Source of the DNA: Bacterioplanoides sp965219715
GTDB taxonomy: Bacteria; Pseudomonadota; Gammaproteobacteria; Pseudomonadales; Oceanobacteraceae
Length of the DNA: 64,000 bases
Direction: 5' to 3'
Assembly (NCBI RefSeq): GCF_965219715.1
Contig: NZ_OZ244785.1
Location: forward strand, 930,001-994,000
The notes below the pieces were generated by a model that worked only from the letters and a program-made list of their open reading frames with translations, had not been told where the DNA came from and made no database searches. The position numbers and the translations under genes were made by a program. Below are positions 36,533 through 45,933 of this stretch, one piece after another (positions within the stretch are counted from its first letter, which is position 1; each line of letters starts with the position of its first letter).

Positions 36533-38113
36533 ATGGCGATTATCCGCAAACGCACACACTCAATCGCCCTCGCCATTGTCATATCGGCGATAACGGCTCT
36601 GATCAGCCATCAGTTTTTTGCTGTGCCGTTATTGGGCATTGCCCTGCCTTCTCTAACAACCGGCATTCTAATCGCCTTTATTTGCAACTCCGGTGTCACC
36701 AGCGACGGCAAAACGGCTGACAACACCGCACAGCAAAGTCAGGACCCTGTTCAGGCCGTTTCCGCTTACGGCGGCGACATTGCAATTGCAGCCGCTGAGG
36801 TTTCCTTTGCGGCAGACCAACTGCAACGTAAGATTCATGATGAGCTGCACGACACCGAACAACTCATCGAATCAGCCAACAGCATACGTAACAGCATCAG
36901 TCGTATTGTTGAACTCACCCATAACGCCAGTGAAACTTCCGACGCCGCCAAAAACGTGAATCAGAAAGGCCGCAATGCCCTGGAACAGGTATTACCGCAA
37001 ATGCAGGGAACCCAGCAACAGACCCATGAGAACCGCGAACTGGTGTCACAACTGGAAGCCAAATCCAGCCAGATTCAAAGTGTTACCCGGGTCATCAGCG
37101 ATATTGCCGAACAAACCAACCTGCTGGCGCTCAATGCTGCCATCGAGGCCGCCCGTGCCGGAGAGCAGGGACGAGGCTTCGCCGTTGTCGCCGATGAAGT
37201 AAGAGCACTGGCAGCCAAAACCAGCGATGCAACAGAGCAGATTGGCCAGACGGCTGAGGAGATTAATCGCCAGATCAAACGAACAGTTGATAACAGCAAC
37301 GCACTCAGCGATACCATCGCCGCCACCACTGAAATGATTGAGAAGATCGACATTCACCTGGGAGAAACCTTCGATTTCGCCGACCAGATACAAGGTGCAA
37401 TCAAAGACATTACTGGCAGCGTATCCGACAATAGCGACGGCATTCATCAGATATCCGACATTCTGCAGCAAACCAGCACCCGCTCAAGCGATAACGAAGC
37501 TGATATCCGTGCCATATCACAACGCTCACTGGCCCTGTCTGATACGGCGGAGAAGATCTATGAAAGCATCGGTAGCGAAGCATTAGCCGGTATTCACGGT
37601 GATGCGTTAGAGGAAGCACTTCAGGCCAGTGCAGCCATCGGCGCACGTTTTGAAGCAGCCATCAGCAATGGCGAAATCAGCCAGGCGGATTTATTCGATC
37701 GCAACTATCAGGAAATTGCCAACACCAACCCGGTGAAACACTCCACCCGCTTTGATCAGTTTACCGATCGGGTATTACCCGACATTCAGGAACCCATTCT
37801 GCACCGCCACTCGACATTTGCCTATGCTGGCGCAGTTGATAACCTCGGCTACTTCCCGACCCACAATAAACGTTTCAGCCAGCCCCTGACCGGCAACTAC
37901 GACACCGATCTGGTAAACAATCGCACCAAACGCATTTTCAGTGATCGCACCGGCTCACGCTGCGGCTCAAACACCCGCACTATGCTGCTGCAAACCTATA
38001 AACGCGATACCGGCGAAGTCATGCACGACTTATCGGTACCCATCTGGGTTAATGGCCAGCACTGGGGAGGCTTTCGGATTGGTTATCGCAGTGATCAGCC
38101 TGATACAGAGTGA
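36533..38113 (+). CDS. Methyl-accepting chemotaxis protein with C-terminal sensor-like domain
   Basis: Chemoreceptor of 526 residues. Two hydrophobic helices with almost no periplasmic loop occupy residues 8-50, a coiled-coil signalling domain follows, and the CheA/CheW-binding tip is around residues 190-225 (NLLALNAAIEAARAGEQGRG, FAVVADEVRALA). Beyond the signalling domain, residues from about 381 form an extra domain: FDRNYQEIANTNPVKHSTRF, HNKRFSQPLTGNYDTD, then DLSVPIWVNGQHWGGFRIGY, which resembles the end of a Cache/PAS-type sensor. With no periplasmic sensor, this cytoplasmic domain is the likely input. The ATG at 36533 follows GAGGAAG. Its 3' end overlaps the next gene by 65 bp. Confidence 0.9.
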   Translation: MAIIRKRTHSIALAIVISAITALISHQFFAVPLLGIALPSLTTGILIAFICNSGVTSDGKTADNTAQQSQDPVQAVSAYGGDIAIAAAEVSFAADQLQRKIHDELHDTEQLIESANSIRNSISRIVELTHNASETSDAAKNVNQKGRNALEQVLPQMQGTQQQTHENRELVSQLEAKSSQIQSVTRVISDIAEQTNLLALNAAIEAARAGEQGRGFAVVADEVRALAAKTSDATEQIGQTAEEINRQIKRTVDNSNALSDTIAATTEMIEKIDIHLGETFDFADQIQGAIKDITGSVSDNSDGIHQISDILQQTSTRSSDNEADIRAISQRSLALSDTAEKIYESIGSEALAGIHGDALEEALQASAAIGARFEAAISNGEISQADLFDRNYQEIANTNPVKHSTRFDQFTDRVLPDIQEPILHRHSTFAYAGAVDNLGYFPTHNKRFSQPLTGNYDTDLVNNRTKRIFSDRTGSRCGSNTRTMLLQTYKRDTGEVMHDLSVPIWVNGQHWGGFRIGYRSDQPDTE

Positions 38114-40025
38114 CCTGATTGCGGCCATTTTCTTTCGACTGATATAAGGCATCATCAGCGAATTTAACCCAATCATCTGCGCGGCTGTGTGGCGCCGGAA
38201 CGCCGCCATAAATGCCAATACTCATGGTCACCGCCAGCCCTGTTTCAATACGATCAAAATTCAACTGCTGGACTGCGCCACGCAAACACTCGGCAACGTG
38301 GCAGGCCCCCTGAGTATCAGTATTAGGCAGCACCAGTACAAATTCTTCCCCGCCATAACGGGCGATAAAATCGGTATTACGATGAACACCATGTTTAATC
38401 GCCTGGGCAACAGCGCGCAGGATATCGTCACCGGCCTGATGACCATGACTATCATTAATTTTTTTGAATTTGTCGATGTCCAGCATCAGCACACTCAAGG
38501 GCTCACGTTCACGAATGGCACGCGCCAACTCCCGATCAATCACATCTTCGAAGAAACGACGATTTCGTAAGGCCGTTAACGGATCTGTAGTACTCAAATA
38601 TTCCAATCGCTGATTTAATCTTTCCAGCTCGCCGGTCCGTTGCCGCACTCTGGATTCCAGCGTTTCATTAGCACGACGCTGAACTTCCAGTGCACGATCC
38701 TGAGCTTCACGAGCCTCACGCTCATGTTCCAGCGCCTTCTCCTGAGCGTGTCGCGCATTGCGCTCCTGGGACAGTGCATCCTCCTGAGCAACACGGGCGA
38801 TTTTTTCATGCTCAAAGGCAGCCAATTGGGCTTCAAAACGTTCACGCTTTTCCTGATTTAATCGATCAGCGAGCGCAAAGGACAGCAGAATTACTTCCAG
38901 CGCCGAGCCAATCTGAATCGCGTATTCGGTAAAGAAATTGCGCGGAATAATATCGAATTTATTCAGCGCCAGTACCACACCACCCAGCAACATGGACGAC
39001 CAGGCAATGGTGTAAAAACGCGCAGACGAATACCCCTGACTCCAGCGCACCACACCACCATAAACAGCGCAAAAAATACCAATAATAGCCACGGCAATCA
39101 GACTGCGAATCATCAGGTGATACGGTGCAAAATTGCTGATCACAATAATTCCCAGAGCTGCGATCACAACAGCACTGAAAAGTCGCCCCAACAATGCCAT
39201 ATCATTTTTCAGCGATAAAAAATTAATGGTGAATAAACCACCAAAAATCACCACACCGGCCAGCGCAATCACAATACTCTGGTCATTCCAGTGTGTAGCC
39301 TGTGGCCATAAATACTGAAAATTAAATCCATGCAGACTGCCAATAAATGCCGTCATACTGGCAACGTACAATACGTAATAAAGGTAGTTAATTTCCCGGA
39401 CTGATAAAAAAACAAACAGGTTATACAACACCATAATTAACATGATGCCGTAATAAATCCCCATTCCGAATAACTGCCCCATCTCTTCTACAAAAAATGG
39501 TCGCTCATGCCAGACGGTTAACGGAAACTGCATCGAACTGGAGGTTTCTACACGAAACACCCACTCCTGCTGCTCGCCGGACTCTAAAGAAAACGGCAGT
39601 ACAAAAAAACGATGAGGAATGGGTCGTTCGGAGTGTGGTTGCTTGTCGCCATATTGCTGTAATTGCCAGTCACTTTTCTGGCCATTTTTTATACTGCGTA
39701 GATACAGGCGAATATTATCCAGCACCGGATAACCAATTTCGAGAAAGTACGGCAACTGCCTTGCCCGACTATCACTCAGTACAAAACGAAACCAATAAAC
39801 CGAGTTGGTATAACCGAATGACAGGTTTTCAACACCGCCTGTCTTCCAGGTTCGCGCTTGTAACTGGTTAATTGTACCGTGTCCTTCAGGGTCTTCGGCA
39901 TATGCCACAAGAGGGTCCAGGACGAGAGAAGTATTTATCCGGGCCAGATCGATTTCCGGACTGGTTTGAGCCAGCGACAGCTGACTGAGGATGAGTACCA
40001 AGGATACAAGCAAAATCCTGAACAT
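38049..40025 (-). CDS. 7TM-type (DISM) sensor diguanylate cyclase
   Basis: Cyclic-di-GMP synthase of 658 residues. Signal peptide (FRILLVSLVLILSQLSLAQ), periplasmic 7TMR-DISMED2-like domain (about 30-175, with NLSFGYTNSVYWFRF), seven membrane helices (about 185-390), a coiled coil containing three 14-residue repeats (412-453), then a GGEEF domain with TTDPLTALRNRRFFEDVI, LDIDKFKKINDSHGHQAGDD and RYGGEEFVLVLP. RNTD lies five residues before GGEEF, so the inhibitory I-site is intact. The ATG at 40025 starts the signal peptide; longer in-frame starts are unlikely. The sensed ligand is unknown. Confidence 0.92.
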   Translation of the reverse strand: MFRILLVSLVLILSQLSLAQTSPEIDLARINTSLVLDPLVAYAEDPEGHGTINQLQARTWKTGGVENLSFGYTNSVYWFRFVLSDSRARQLPYFLEIGYPVLDNIRLYLRSIKNGQKSDWQLQQYGDKQPHSERPIPHRFFVLPFSLESGEQQEWVFRVETSSSMQFPLTVWHERPFFVEEMGQLFGMGIYYGIMLIMVLYNLFVFLSVREINYLYYVLYVASMTAFIGSLHGFNFQYLWPQATHWNDQSIVIALAGVVIFGGLFTINFLSLKNDMALLGRLFSAVVIAALGIIVISNFAPYHLMIRSLIAVAIIGIFCAVYGGVVRWSQGYSSARFYTIAWSSMLLGGVVLALNKFDIIPRNFFTEYAIQIGSALEVILLSFALADRLNQEKRERFEAQLAAFEHEKIARVAQEDALSQERNARHAQEKALEHEREAREAQDRALEVQRRANETLESRVRQRTGELERLNQRLEYLSTTDPLTALRNRRFFEDVIDRELARAIREREPLSVLMLDIDKFKKINDSHGHQAGDDILRAVAQAIKHGVHRNTDFIARYGGEEFVLVLPNTDTQGACHVAECLRGAVQQLNFDRIETGLAVTMSIGIYGGVPAPHSRADDWVKFADDALYQSKENGRNQVTLYQADHCDNQSESLPSAGH

Positions 40026-40074
40026 TTGGATTAAAAACAACCTTATTAATACGTGCAGAAAGTGTAGTCTATTT

Positions 40075-40085
40075 GTAACGGTTAC
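40075..40085. promoter_or_regulatory. Small perfect palindrome between divergent genes
   Basis: GTAACGGTTAC, a perfect 11-bp dyad in the 209-bp region between the diguanylate cyclase and the haem c lipoprotein genes. It could be a repressor half-operator pair; pattern only. Confidence 0.3.
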
Positions 40086-40234
40086 GCCTAAAGCGGCCAT
40101 TTTTAAAAGCGCTTCACACTTTTTGCCACAGGATTTTGCTATGGTTTCTGCAACCGGCCCGAAGAATGGCCGGAATAAAAATAATGTCTTGCCAACTAAG
40201 AGCAAAACACAGCCTGACGCAGGCGAGGTGCGGG

Positions 40235-42592
40235 ATGAACAGAGGAATAACCGGTATCTTCGTGATACTGATGAGCATGGCGCTGAGCGCCTGTATCAAC
40301 GACTATTCAGGTGATGTTGGTGGTGCTTCCGCCGGCGGCGATGGCAAGGTCATTGGCCCGGTCAATGAAAATGGCCGACGTGAGTACATTGCCCAATGTG
40401 CTTCCTGTCATGGCACGGATGGTAACGGCACACCAGCAGGATCATCACTGGTGGGTTGCGCGACCTGTACCAGCCAGAGCGTATTAGCAGATGAGATCAG
40501 CCGCACCATGCCAATCGCCAACGTCAATAACTGCAGCGGCGACTGCGCCAGCGATACCGCCGAATATATCCTGCAGGTCTTCAACGATCGTATTCTCAGC
40601 GGCGGAACCACCAGCCTCGAAGGTGTCACCAATTCGCCTCAGGCAACCACTCTGCGCCGCGCCACACTGCAAATGACCGGCAGAATGCCAACCGACGCTG
40701 AACTGGCACTGGTCAATGAAAAAGGCGATGTCGGCCTCAGTCAGGCCTTATCGTCGATGATGGAAGAAGAAGCGTTTTATCAGTCGCTGATGGAAGTGTT
40801 TAACGAACAGCTGCTGACCGACAAGTACCTCAGCAGCAACTTGTTTGAAGGTGGCATTAACCTGCTGGATAACGAAGATTTCCCGAAACGTAAGTGGTAC
40901 AACGATGAATACTCAGAAGACAACGAAAGCCGTATGCGCAGCTGTGTCCGCACCATCACCAACGACGCCGTTGCCCGGGAACCACTGGAGCTGATTCGCT
41001 ACCTGTCAAAAAATGGCAAACCACACACCGAGTTTATGACCGCCGACTACATCATGGTGAACTGGTACAGCCAAAAGGTGTATGAAGCCGAACTGCTGGA
41101 TCCTGATGCTAAATTCCGTGAACTGGACACACCGGTCTGTGCCGATCCGGATCGCACAAGCAAGTCAGTGAGTCACGATCCGAATGACTTTAAACCTGCC
41201 CGCATTAAAAAAGAGCTGGAGTTTGAAAATGGTGGGATTCCTCACTCCGGTATTCTGACCTCAGCCATGTTCCTTAACCGCTACCCAACCACCTTTACCA
41301 ACCGTAATCGTCACCGCTCAAAAATTGTGTTCGATTACTTCCTTGATACCGACATCCTGCAGATTCAGGGCGACCGCCCGGGTGATGGTATTGGCAACGG
41401 CAAGCCTAATCCAACGCTGTTAGACCCGGCATGTTATGCCTGCCATCAGGTTATGGACCCGGTTGCTTCAGCCTTTCAACACTGGACCGAGCGGGGCCAG
41501 TATATTGTTACCGGCAGCACCTCACGTAACCGCTGGGATAATGCTGATATTGAACCAGCAGGCCTGGGTGGTAAAAAGGTACCTCTGTCAGGCAGCACTG
41601 GTTACTTCCGTAATATGTTGCAATGGCTGGGTAAAGAGATTGCTAACGACCCTCGCTTTATTCGTGCCACAGTGCGCACCCTGTATAAAGGCATCGTTGG
41701 TCAGGACCCATTAATTGCACCGGGTGAAAGTGCCAGCGATGCTGACAAGCAGGCATTTAACTCCCAGCGCGCAATTCTCAATGCCATTGGCCAGGCCATG
41801 GTTGCCGATGGCTGGAATTTAAAAACCGCGGTTAAGGGCGTGATTATGAGCCCTTATTACCGGGCTTCGGGTGTAGATAGCAACACCCTGAGCAGCAACA
41901 GCCATATTGGTTCCAGCCAGTTTTTAAGCCCGGAACAACTGCAGAGAAAACTCAAAGCCACCTTTGGCTTTGTCTGGGACGACCTGCGCTGGGAAAACAA
42001 CCGCCTGATGTTAGGTGGTATGGATTCCGATTCCATCACCGAACGCATTCGTGAGCCGAGTGGCTTAATGATCGCGATTCAGAACCGTATGGCTGTTGAA
42101 ATGGCCTGCCGTGGCGTGCCGTACGATTTCACCTGGCATAACAGCAAGCGTCGCCTGTTCCCCCACGTTGAAACCTCGACTCAGCCCGTCGATACCAGCG
42201 GCAATCCTGACCAGGCGGGTATCAACGCCATCAAACATAACATCCAGCACCTGCACTGGCGCCTGACCGGTGAAAGCCTGCCGCTGAACCACGCTGAAAT
42301 TGAAGCCAGCTTCCAGCTGTTTATGGATGTGTTTAATCAGGGTCAGCAGCTGCTCGAAAATAATCAGGATTATAACCCTCGTCCACAATATCTGGTCTGT
42401 AGGGCTGAGCGCGACTTCCGCGACGACGGCCGCTTTGGTGACCGCTTCGCTCATGGTGACGAAATCGACGAAGTGAAAATTCCACCGGAACAACAGCGCA
42501 CCCGTATTCGCGAAGATGACAACTACGTTATCCGCTCCTGGATCGCGGTTGTTACCTATTTATTATCTGACTACCGCTTTATTTACCAATAG
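40235..42592 (+). CDS. Haem c lipoprotein with DUF1588-like region
   Basis: A 785-residue exported lipoprotein: signal peptide with lipobox ending LSAC. A small cytochrome-c-like segment has CASCH at residues 55-59 (CASCHGTDGNG). A second haem site, CYACH at 400-404, is followed by QVMDPVASAFQHW, which with HSGILTSAMFLNRYPTTFTN just before it resembles the DUF1588/DUF1592 proteins best known from planctomycetes and usually paired with DUF1501 proteins. The C-terminal third is unassigned. The ATG at 40235 follows GCGAGGTG. The DUF1501 gene begins 9 bp after the stop, so they are co-transcribed. An outer-membrane or periplasmic redox role is inference. Confidence 0.8.
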   Translation: MNRGITGIFVILMSMALSACINDYSGDVGGASAGGDGKVIGPVNENGRREYIAQCASCHGTDGNGTPAGSSLVGCATCTSQSVLADEISRTMPIANVNNCSGDCASDTAEYILQVFNDRILSGGTTSLEGVTNSPQATTLRRATLQMTGRMPTDAELALVNEKGDVGLSQALSSMMEEEAFYQSLMEVFNEQLLTDKYLSSNLFEGGINLLDNEDFPKRKWYNDEYSEDNESRMRSCVRTITNDAVAREPLELIRYLSKNGKPHTEFMTADYIMVNWYSQKVYEAELLDPDAKFRELDTPVCADPDRTSKSVSHDPNDFKPARIKKELEFENGGIPHSGILTSAMFLNRYPTTFTNRNRHRSKIVFDYFLDTDILQIQGDRPGDGIGNGKPNPTLLDPACYACHQVMDPVASAFQHWTERGQYIVTGSTSRNRWDNADIEPAGLGGKKVPLSGSTGYFRNMLQWLGKEIANDPRFIRATVRTLYKGIVGQDPLIAPGESASDADKQAFNSQRAILNAIGQAMVADGWNLKTAVKGVIMSPYYRASGVDSNTLSSNSHIGSSQFLSPEQLQRKLKATFGFVWDDLRWENNRLMLGGMDSDSITERIREPSGLMIAIQNRMAVEMACRGVPYDFTWHNSKRRLFPHVETSTQPVDTSGNPDQAGINAIKHNIQHLHWRLTGESLPLNHAEIEASFQLFMDVFNQGQQLLENNQDYNPRPQYLVCRAERDFRDDGRFGDRFAHGDEIDEVKIPPEQQRTRIREDDNYVIRSWIAVVTYLLSDYRFIYQ

Positions 42593-42601
42593 GAGGCTGC
42601 C

Positions 42602-44002
42602 ATGAAACGTCGTAATTTTTTACAGCTGCTGGCAGCCACTGGCATGACAGCACAAATGCCGTTGATCAGCTCCAAAGCACACGCGGCAACCGCGCCCGAG
42701 AAGTATCTGATATTGGTGAATGCTGGCGGTGGCTGGGATCCAACCTCTATCTGTGATCCCAAAGGGCTGAACCGATCTTACACCGCGAACAGTACCCGCC
42801 ACGAAGGTTCCACCAACTCAGTGGATCTCGACAGCAACAAACGTATTGGCGATATTCAGTGGAGCGCCATCCCTGAGTTTGTCTCGAATGATGTTGCAGT
42901 GCGCAACCGCATCGAAAACCAGTTTGATCAGTTCTTCCAGGGCTATGGTGATCGTATGACCGTGATTAACGGCATCGATAACGGCACCAATAACCACGAC
43001 ACAGGCAACCGCGTTACCTGGTCTGGTCATGAGGAACTGGGCTATCCATCGATCACCGCCCTCTACGCCGCAGCGGTATCACCCACCCTGCCAATGGCGT
43101 TTATCAGTAACGGTGGCTATGACTTTACCGATTCACTGGTTGCCCGCGCACGTGCCAGCAGCGCCGGTTTTATTAATGAAATTTCCGACCCGAACCTGTG
43201 GTACACCGACAGTAACGACCAATTCAAACTGGGCCTGAACTATCGTGACCGTGACGGCAAAGTTGATATCTACAAACGCATTCAACAAGCCCAGCAAGCG
43301 CGCATTCAGCGCCAGCAGAATAACGAACCCCTGCCCCAGCGCCGCGCTCAACTGAGCCAGCTGTTTGGCATCCGTAACGAAGAAAGTAACCTCGGAGAGC
43401 TAACCGTTCAGCTGAGTAATATTCAGCAGTACGTTACCCCGGAGGGCGACGATCCTCATCCGGCCTGGCATTGGAATCCTACGCGTGCAACGTCCCTGAA
43501 AAGTCAGGCACAAGTGGTTGCAGCCGCCTTTAAATCAAACCTGGCCGCCAGTGCTAACCTGAATTTTGGTGGCTTTGATACCCATGGTGACCACGACAGC
43601 CGCGCCTATCCACGCCTGGGTGATTTACTGGAAGGGGTGAATTACCTGTGCGAAGTGCTGAAATTTGCCGGTATCGCCGATAAAACCACCATCGTGATTG
43701 GCTCTGACTTTGGCCGAACACCGTATTACAACTCAGGTAATGGTAAGGATCACTGGCCGGTAACCAGCGTTATGGTGCTGCATCCGAGCGATGTCTCAAC
43801 CGGTGGTAAAGTATTTGGTGCCTCCACCACCGCTTTCCGTTCCCAGACCGTTAACCGCCAGACCGGTTTACCCGACAGCAGCGGTACCATTCTTGAACCC
43901 AAACACGTGAATATCGCCTTACGGCAGTTAATGGGGATTGATTCCAACCCGGTTGTCGGTAAATATCCGCTAAACTTCACACCGTTTAATATTTTTTCTT
44001 AA
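42602..44002 (+). CDS. Tat-exported DUF1501 family protein
   Basis: A 466-residue protein with a twin-arginine signal (MKRRNFLQLLAATG), so it is exported folded, probably with a metal or cofactor. The alkaline-phosphatase/sulfatase-like DUF1501 core is shown by YLILVNAGGGWDPTSICDP, NNHDTGNRVTWSGHEELGYP, NFGGFDTHGDHDSRAYPRLG and IVIGSDFGRTPYYNSGNGKD. The molecular function of DUF1501 proteins is unknown. It follows the haem c lipoprotein gene by 9 bp with GGAGG upstream and precedes the tlpA-like gene by 9 bp. Confidence 0.9.
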   Translation: MKRRNFLQLLAATGMTAQMPLISSKAHAATAPEKYLILVNAGGGWDPTSICDPKGLNRSYTANSTRHEGSTNSVDLDSNKRIGDIQWSAIPEFVSNDVAVRNRIENQFDQFFQGYGDRMTVINGIDNGTNNHDTGNRVTWSGHEELGYPSITALYAAAVSPTLPMAFISNGGYDFTDSLVARARASSAGFINEISDPNLWYTDSNDQFKLGLNYRDRDGKVDIYKRIQQAQQARIQRQQNNEPLPQRRAQLSQLFGIRNEESNLGELTVQLSNIQQYVTPEGDDPHPAWHWNPTRATSLKSQAQVVAAAFKSNLAASANLNFGGFDTHGDHDSRAYPRLGDLLEGVNYLCEVLKFAGIADKTTIVIGSDFGRTPYYNSGNGKDHWPVTSVMVLHPSDVSTGGKVFGASTTAFRSQTVNRQTGLPDSSGTILEPKHVNIALRQLMGIDSNPVVGKYPLNFTPFNIFS

Positions 44003-44011
44003 GGAAAAGAC

Positions 44012-44500
44012 GTGCGTATTTTAACCACTCTGTTGTTACTGGCTTTATCTTCCACCAGCTTTGCATTAAAGGCCGGAGATAAAGCCCCCAACTTTAAACT
44101 GCCATTGCTCACGCAAAAAGGCTCACTGTCACTGTCGGAATACCGTGGCAAAGTGGTCTACCTGGATTTCTGGGCTTCCTGGTGCGGGCCGTGTCGCAAG
44201 TCACTGCCACTGCTGAATAAAATGCGTAATTCATTAAAGGGTCAGCCTTTCGAAGTTATTGCCATTAATCTCGACGAAGAAATTAAAGACGCTCGCGGCT
44301 TCCTGAAACAATTCCCGGTCAGTTACCCGACACTGCACGATGTGACGGGCCAGTCTCCGGAAAAATACGCGTTACAGGGTATGCCAACCTCTTATCTGAT
44401 CGATAAAAAAGGCGTGGTTCGCGCAGTGCATACCGGATTCAAACCATCCGATATGAAAAAAATCCAACAAGAAGTGAATCAACTTTTGGGTAAAAAATAA
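44012..44500 (+). CDS. TlpA/ResA-like periplasmic thioredoxin
   Basis: Thiol-disulfide oxidoreductase of 162 residues. Signal peptide MRILTTLLLLALSSTSFA, AGDKAPNFKLP, then the active site WASWCGPC with cysteines at 58 and 61, and the cis-proline stretch ALQGMPTSYLID. It starts at GTG 44012 with AAGGAAAAG upstream. Its last base is the first base of the DUF4266 gene start codon. It may reduce apocytochrome or target-protein cysteines in this cluster. Confidence 0.93.
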   Translation: MRILTTLLLLALSSTSFALKAGDKAPNFKLPLLTQKGSLSLSEYRGKVVYLDFWASWCGPCRKSLPLLNKMRNSLKGQPFEVIAINLDEEIKDARGFLKQFPVSYPTLHDVTGQSPEKYALQGMPTSYLIDKKGVVRAVHTGFKPSDMKKIQQEVNQLLGKK

Positions 44501-44709
44501 TGCAGAAGCTGACCGTCCTGGTGCTGGCTGTTGTCGCCGTCAGTGGTTGCGCTCAGGTAAAACCCTGGGAACGTGGCAACCTGTCGAAAGACGTTATGGC
44601 CTGGCAAAGCGACCCGTTAAAAGGCTCGCTGGATAATCACATTTTTTTCAGTAAGGAAGGATCTTCCGGTGGCGGCCAGGCGGCCGGTGGCGGATGTGGC
44701 TGTAATTAA
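44500..44709 (+). CDS. DUF4266 small lipoprotein
   Basis: A 69-residue lipoprotein with lipobox AVSGC (C17). The mature part contains VKPWERGNLSKDVMAW, DNHIFFSKEGSSGG and ends in a Gly-rich CGCN. These features match DUF4266, a family that travels with DUF3570 and ApbE genes. The terminal CGC could bind metal or be a substrate for the adjacent TlpA thioredoxin; that is inference. It shares the A of its start codon with the tlpA-like stop. Confidence 0.9.
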   Translation: MQKLTVLVLAVVAVSGCAQVKPWERGNLSKDVMAWQSDPLKGSLDNHIFFSKEGSSGGGQAAGGGCGCN

Positions 44710-44744
44710 CGTGTGATTTAAATTAACAAGCTCAGGACGAATTA

Positions 44745-45905
44745 ATGGCCCAGAAAAAAACTGCCTTTGCTGCCCTGGCAGCCGCTGCGGCACTGCCGAT
44801 TGCCAGCCAGGCTGAAGTGGCTCCGGAAGATGAAATATTTGCTTATCGTTACAGCCAGTACAGCGAAAGCGATAACCCGCGTGAACGTACGTTTACTCCG
44901 GAATTAAAGCGTTACGAAATCGATGTTCATCAGTTCCGCTACGCTAAACCCCTGGGCGAAGACTGGTACATTAACAGTGAATTTCAGTACGAAACCTTAT
45001 CCGGAGCCTCGCCGACACAAACCTACCGGGAAAATGGCAAAAGCGTATTAATTACCTCAGGCGCGACCATTGACGAAACCCGCTACGACGTCAAAGTATC
45101 ACCCAAGCGCTATTTCTCTGAAGGTTCCCTGGGTGGCACTTTTGCTTTTTCCACGGAAAATGATTACCAATCGATATCGTTAGGGACCGACGGCTCGCTG
45201 GAACTGTTTAATAAACACACCACATTAATTGCCGCCATCAGTGCCTCCATTGATACCTTGTCGCCCACCGATGCCAAAGGCAGTCGCAATCGCGAAGCCG
45301 CCGATGGTCGCAACAAACGCAGCTTATCGCTGTATGAAGGTGTCAGTCAGATCATCGATAAAAACCGCGTTATTCAGATTGGCCTGGGCGTCACCCATTT
45401 TTCCGGATTTTTATCCGACCCGTATAAAACCTACGATAAACGTCCCGACGAACGTGACCAGTTCACCCTCTCTGCCAACTATCGCCACTATTTTTCCGTT
45501 GGTGATGGCGCAGCATTCCATGGTGACTACCGTTTTTATGCCGATGATTGGGGCGTGTTGTCACATACCCTGACCGCTCGCTGGGCACAACGCTACAACA
45601 CCAACTGGGCGCAGTTCCGATTTATTCCCTCGTTGCGTTATTACCGCCAGAGTGAAGCGGATTTTTATACGCTGGAACGGGTACCCCAGGGAGAATACTT
45701 CAGTTCCGATGCGCGTTTGTCCAACTATGGCGCCATCACTCTGGGGCTGGAAAATCAGGCGAACTGGAGACAATGGACCTTCAGTTTTGATTTCCAATAT
45801 TATTTTGCCGATGAAACGTTATCCGTTATTGGCCGCACCAGAGATGAAACCCCCTCACTGCTGAGTTACACCGTACTCAGTTTTGGTGTAGCGTATCGTT
45901 TCTGA
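44745..45905 (+). CDS. DUF3570 outer-membrane beta-barrel protein
   Basis: A 386-residue exported protein: signal peptide ending SQA-E, then alternating beta strands rich in aromatic residues and ending in the barrel-type terminus VLSFGVAYRF. Near the N terminus INSEFQYETLSGASPTQTY is a DUF3570 hallmark, with SGAS at residues 86-89. It probably forms an outer-membrane channel or anchor for the preceding lipoproteins. It follows the DUF4266 gene by 35 bp and precedes apbE. Confidence 0.88.
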   Translation: MAQKKTAFAALAAAAALPIASQAEVAPEDEIFAYRYSQYSESDNPRERTFTPELKRYEIDVHQFRYAKPLGEDWYINSEFQYETLSGASPTQTYRENGKSVLITSGATIDETRYDVKVSPKRYFSEGSLGGTFAFSTENDYQSISLGTDGSLELFNKHTTLIAAISASIDTLSPTDAKGSRNREAADGRNKRSLSLYEGVSQIIDKNRVIQIGLGVTHFSGFLSDPYKTYDKRPDERDQFTLSANYRHYFSVGDGAAFHGDYRFYADDWGVLSHTLTARWAQRYNTNWAQFRFIPSLRYYRQSEADFYTLERVPQGEYFSSDARLSNYGAITLGLENQANWRQWTFSFDFQYYFADETLSVIGRTRDETPSLLSYTVLSFGVAYRF

Positions 45906-45933
45906 TCGCATTTAATACAAGCACCCTGCCGCT

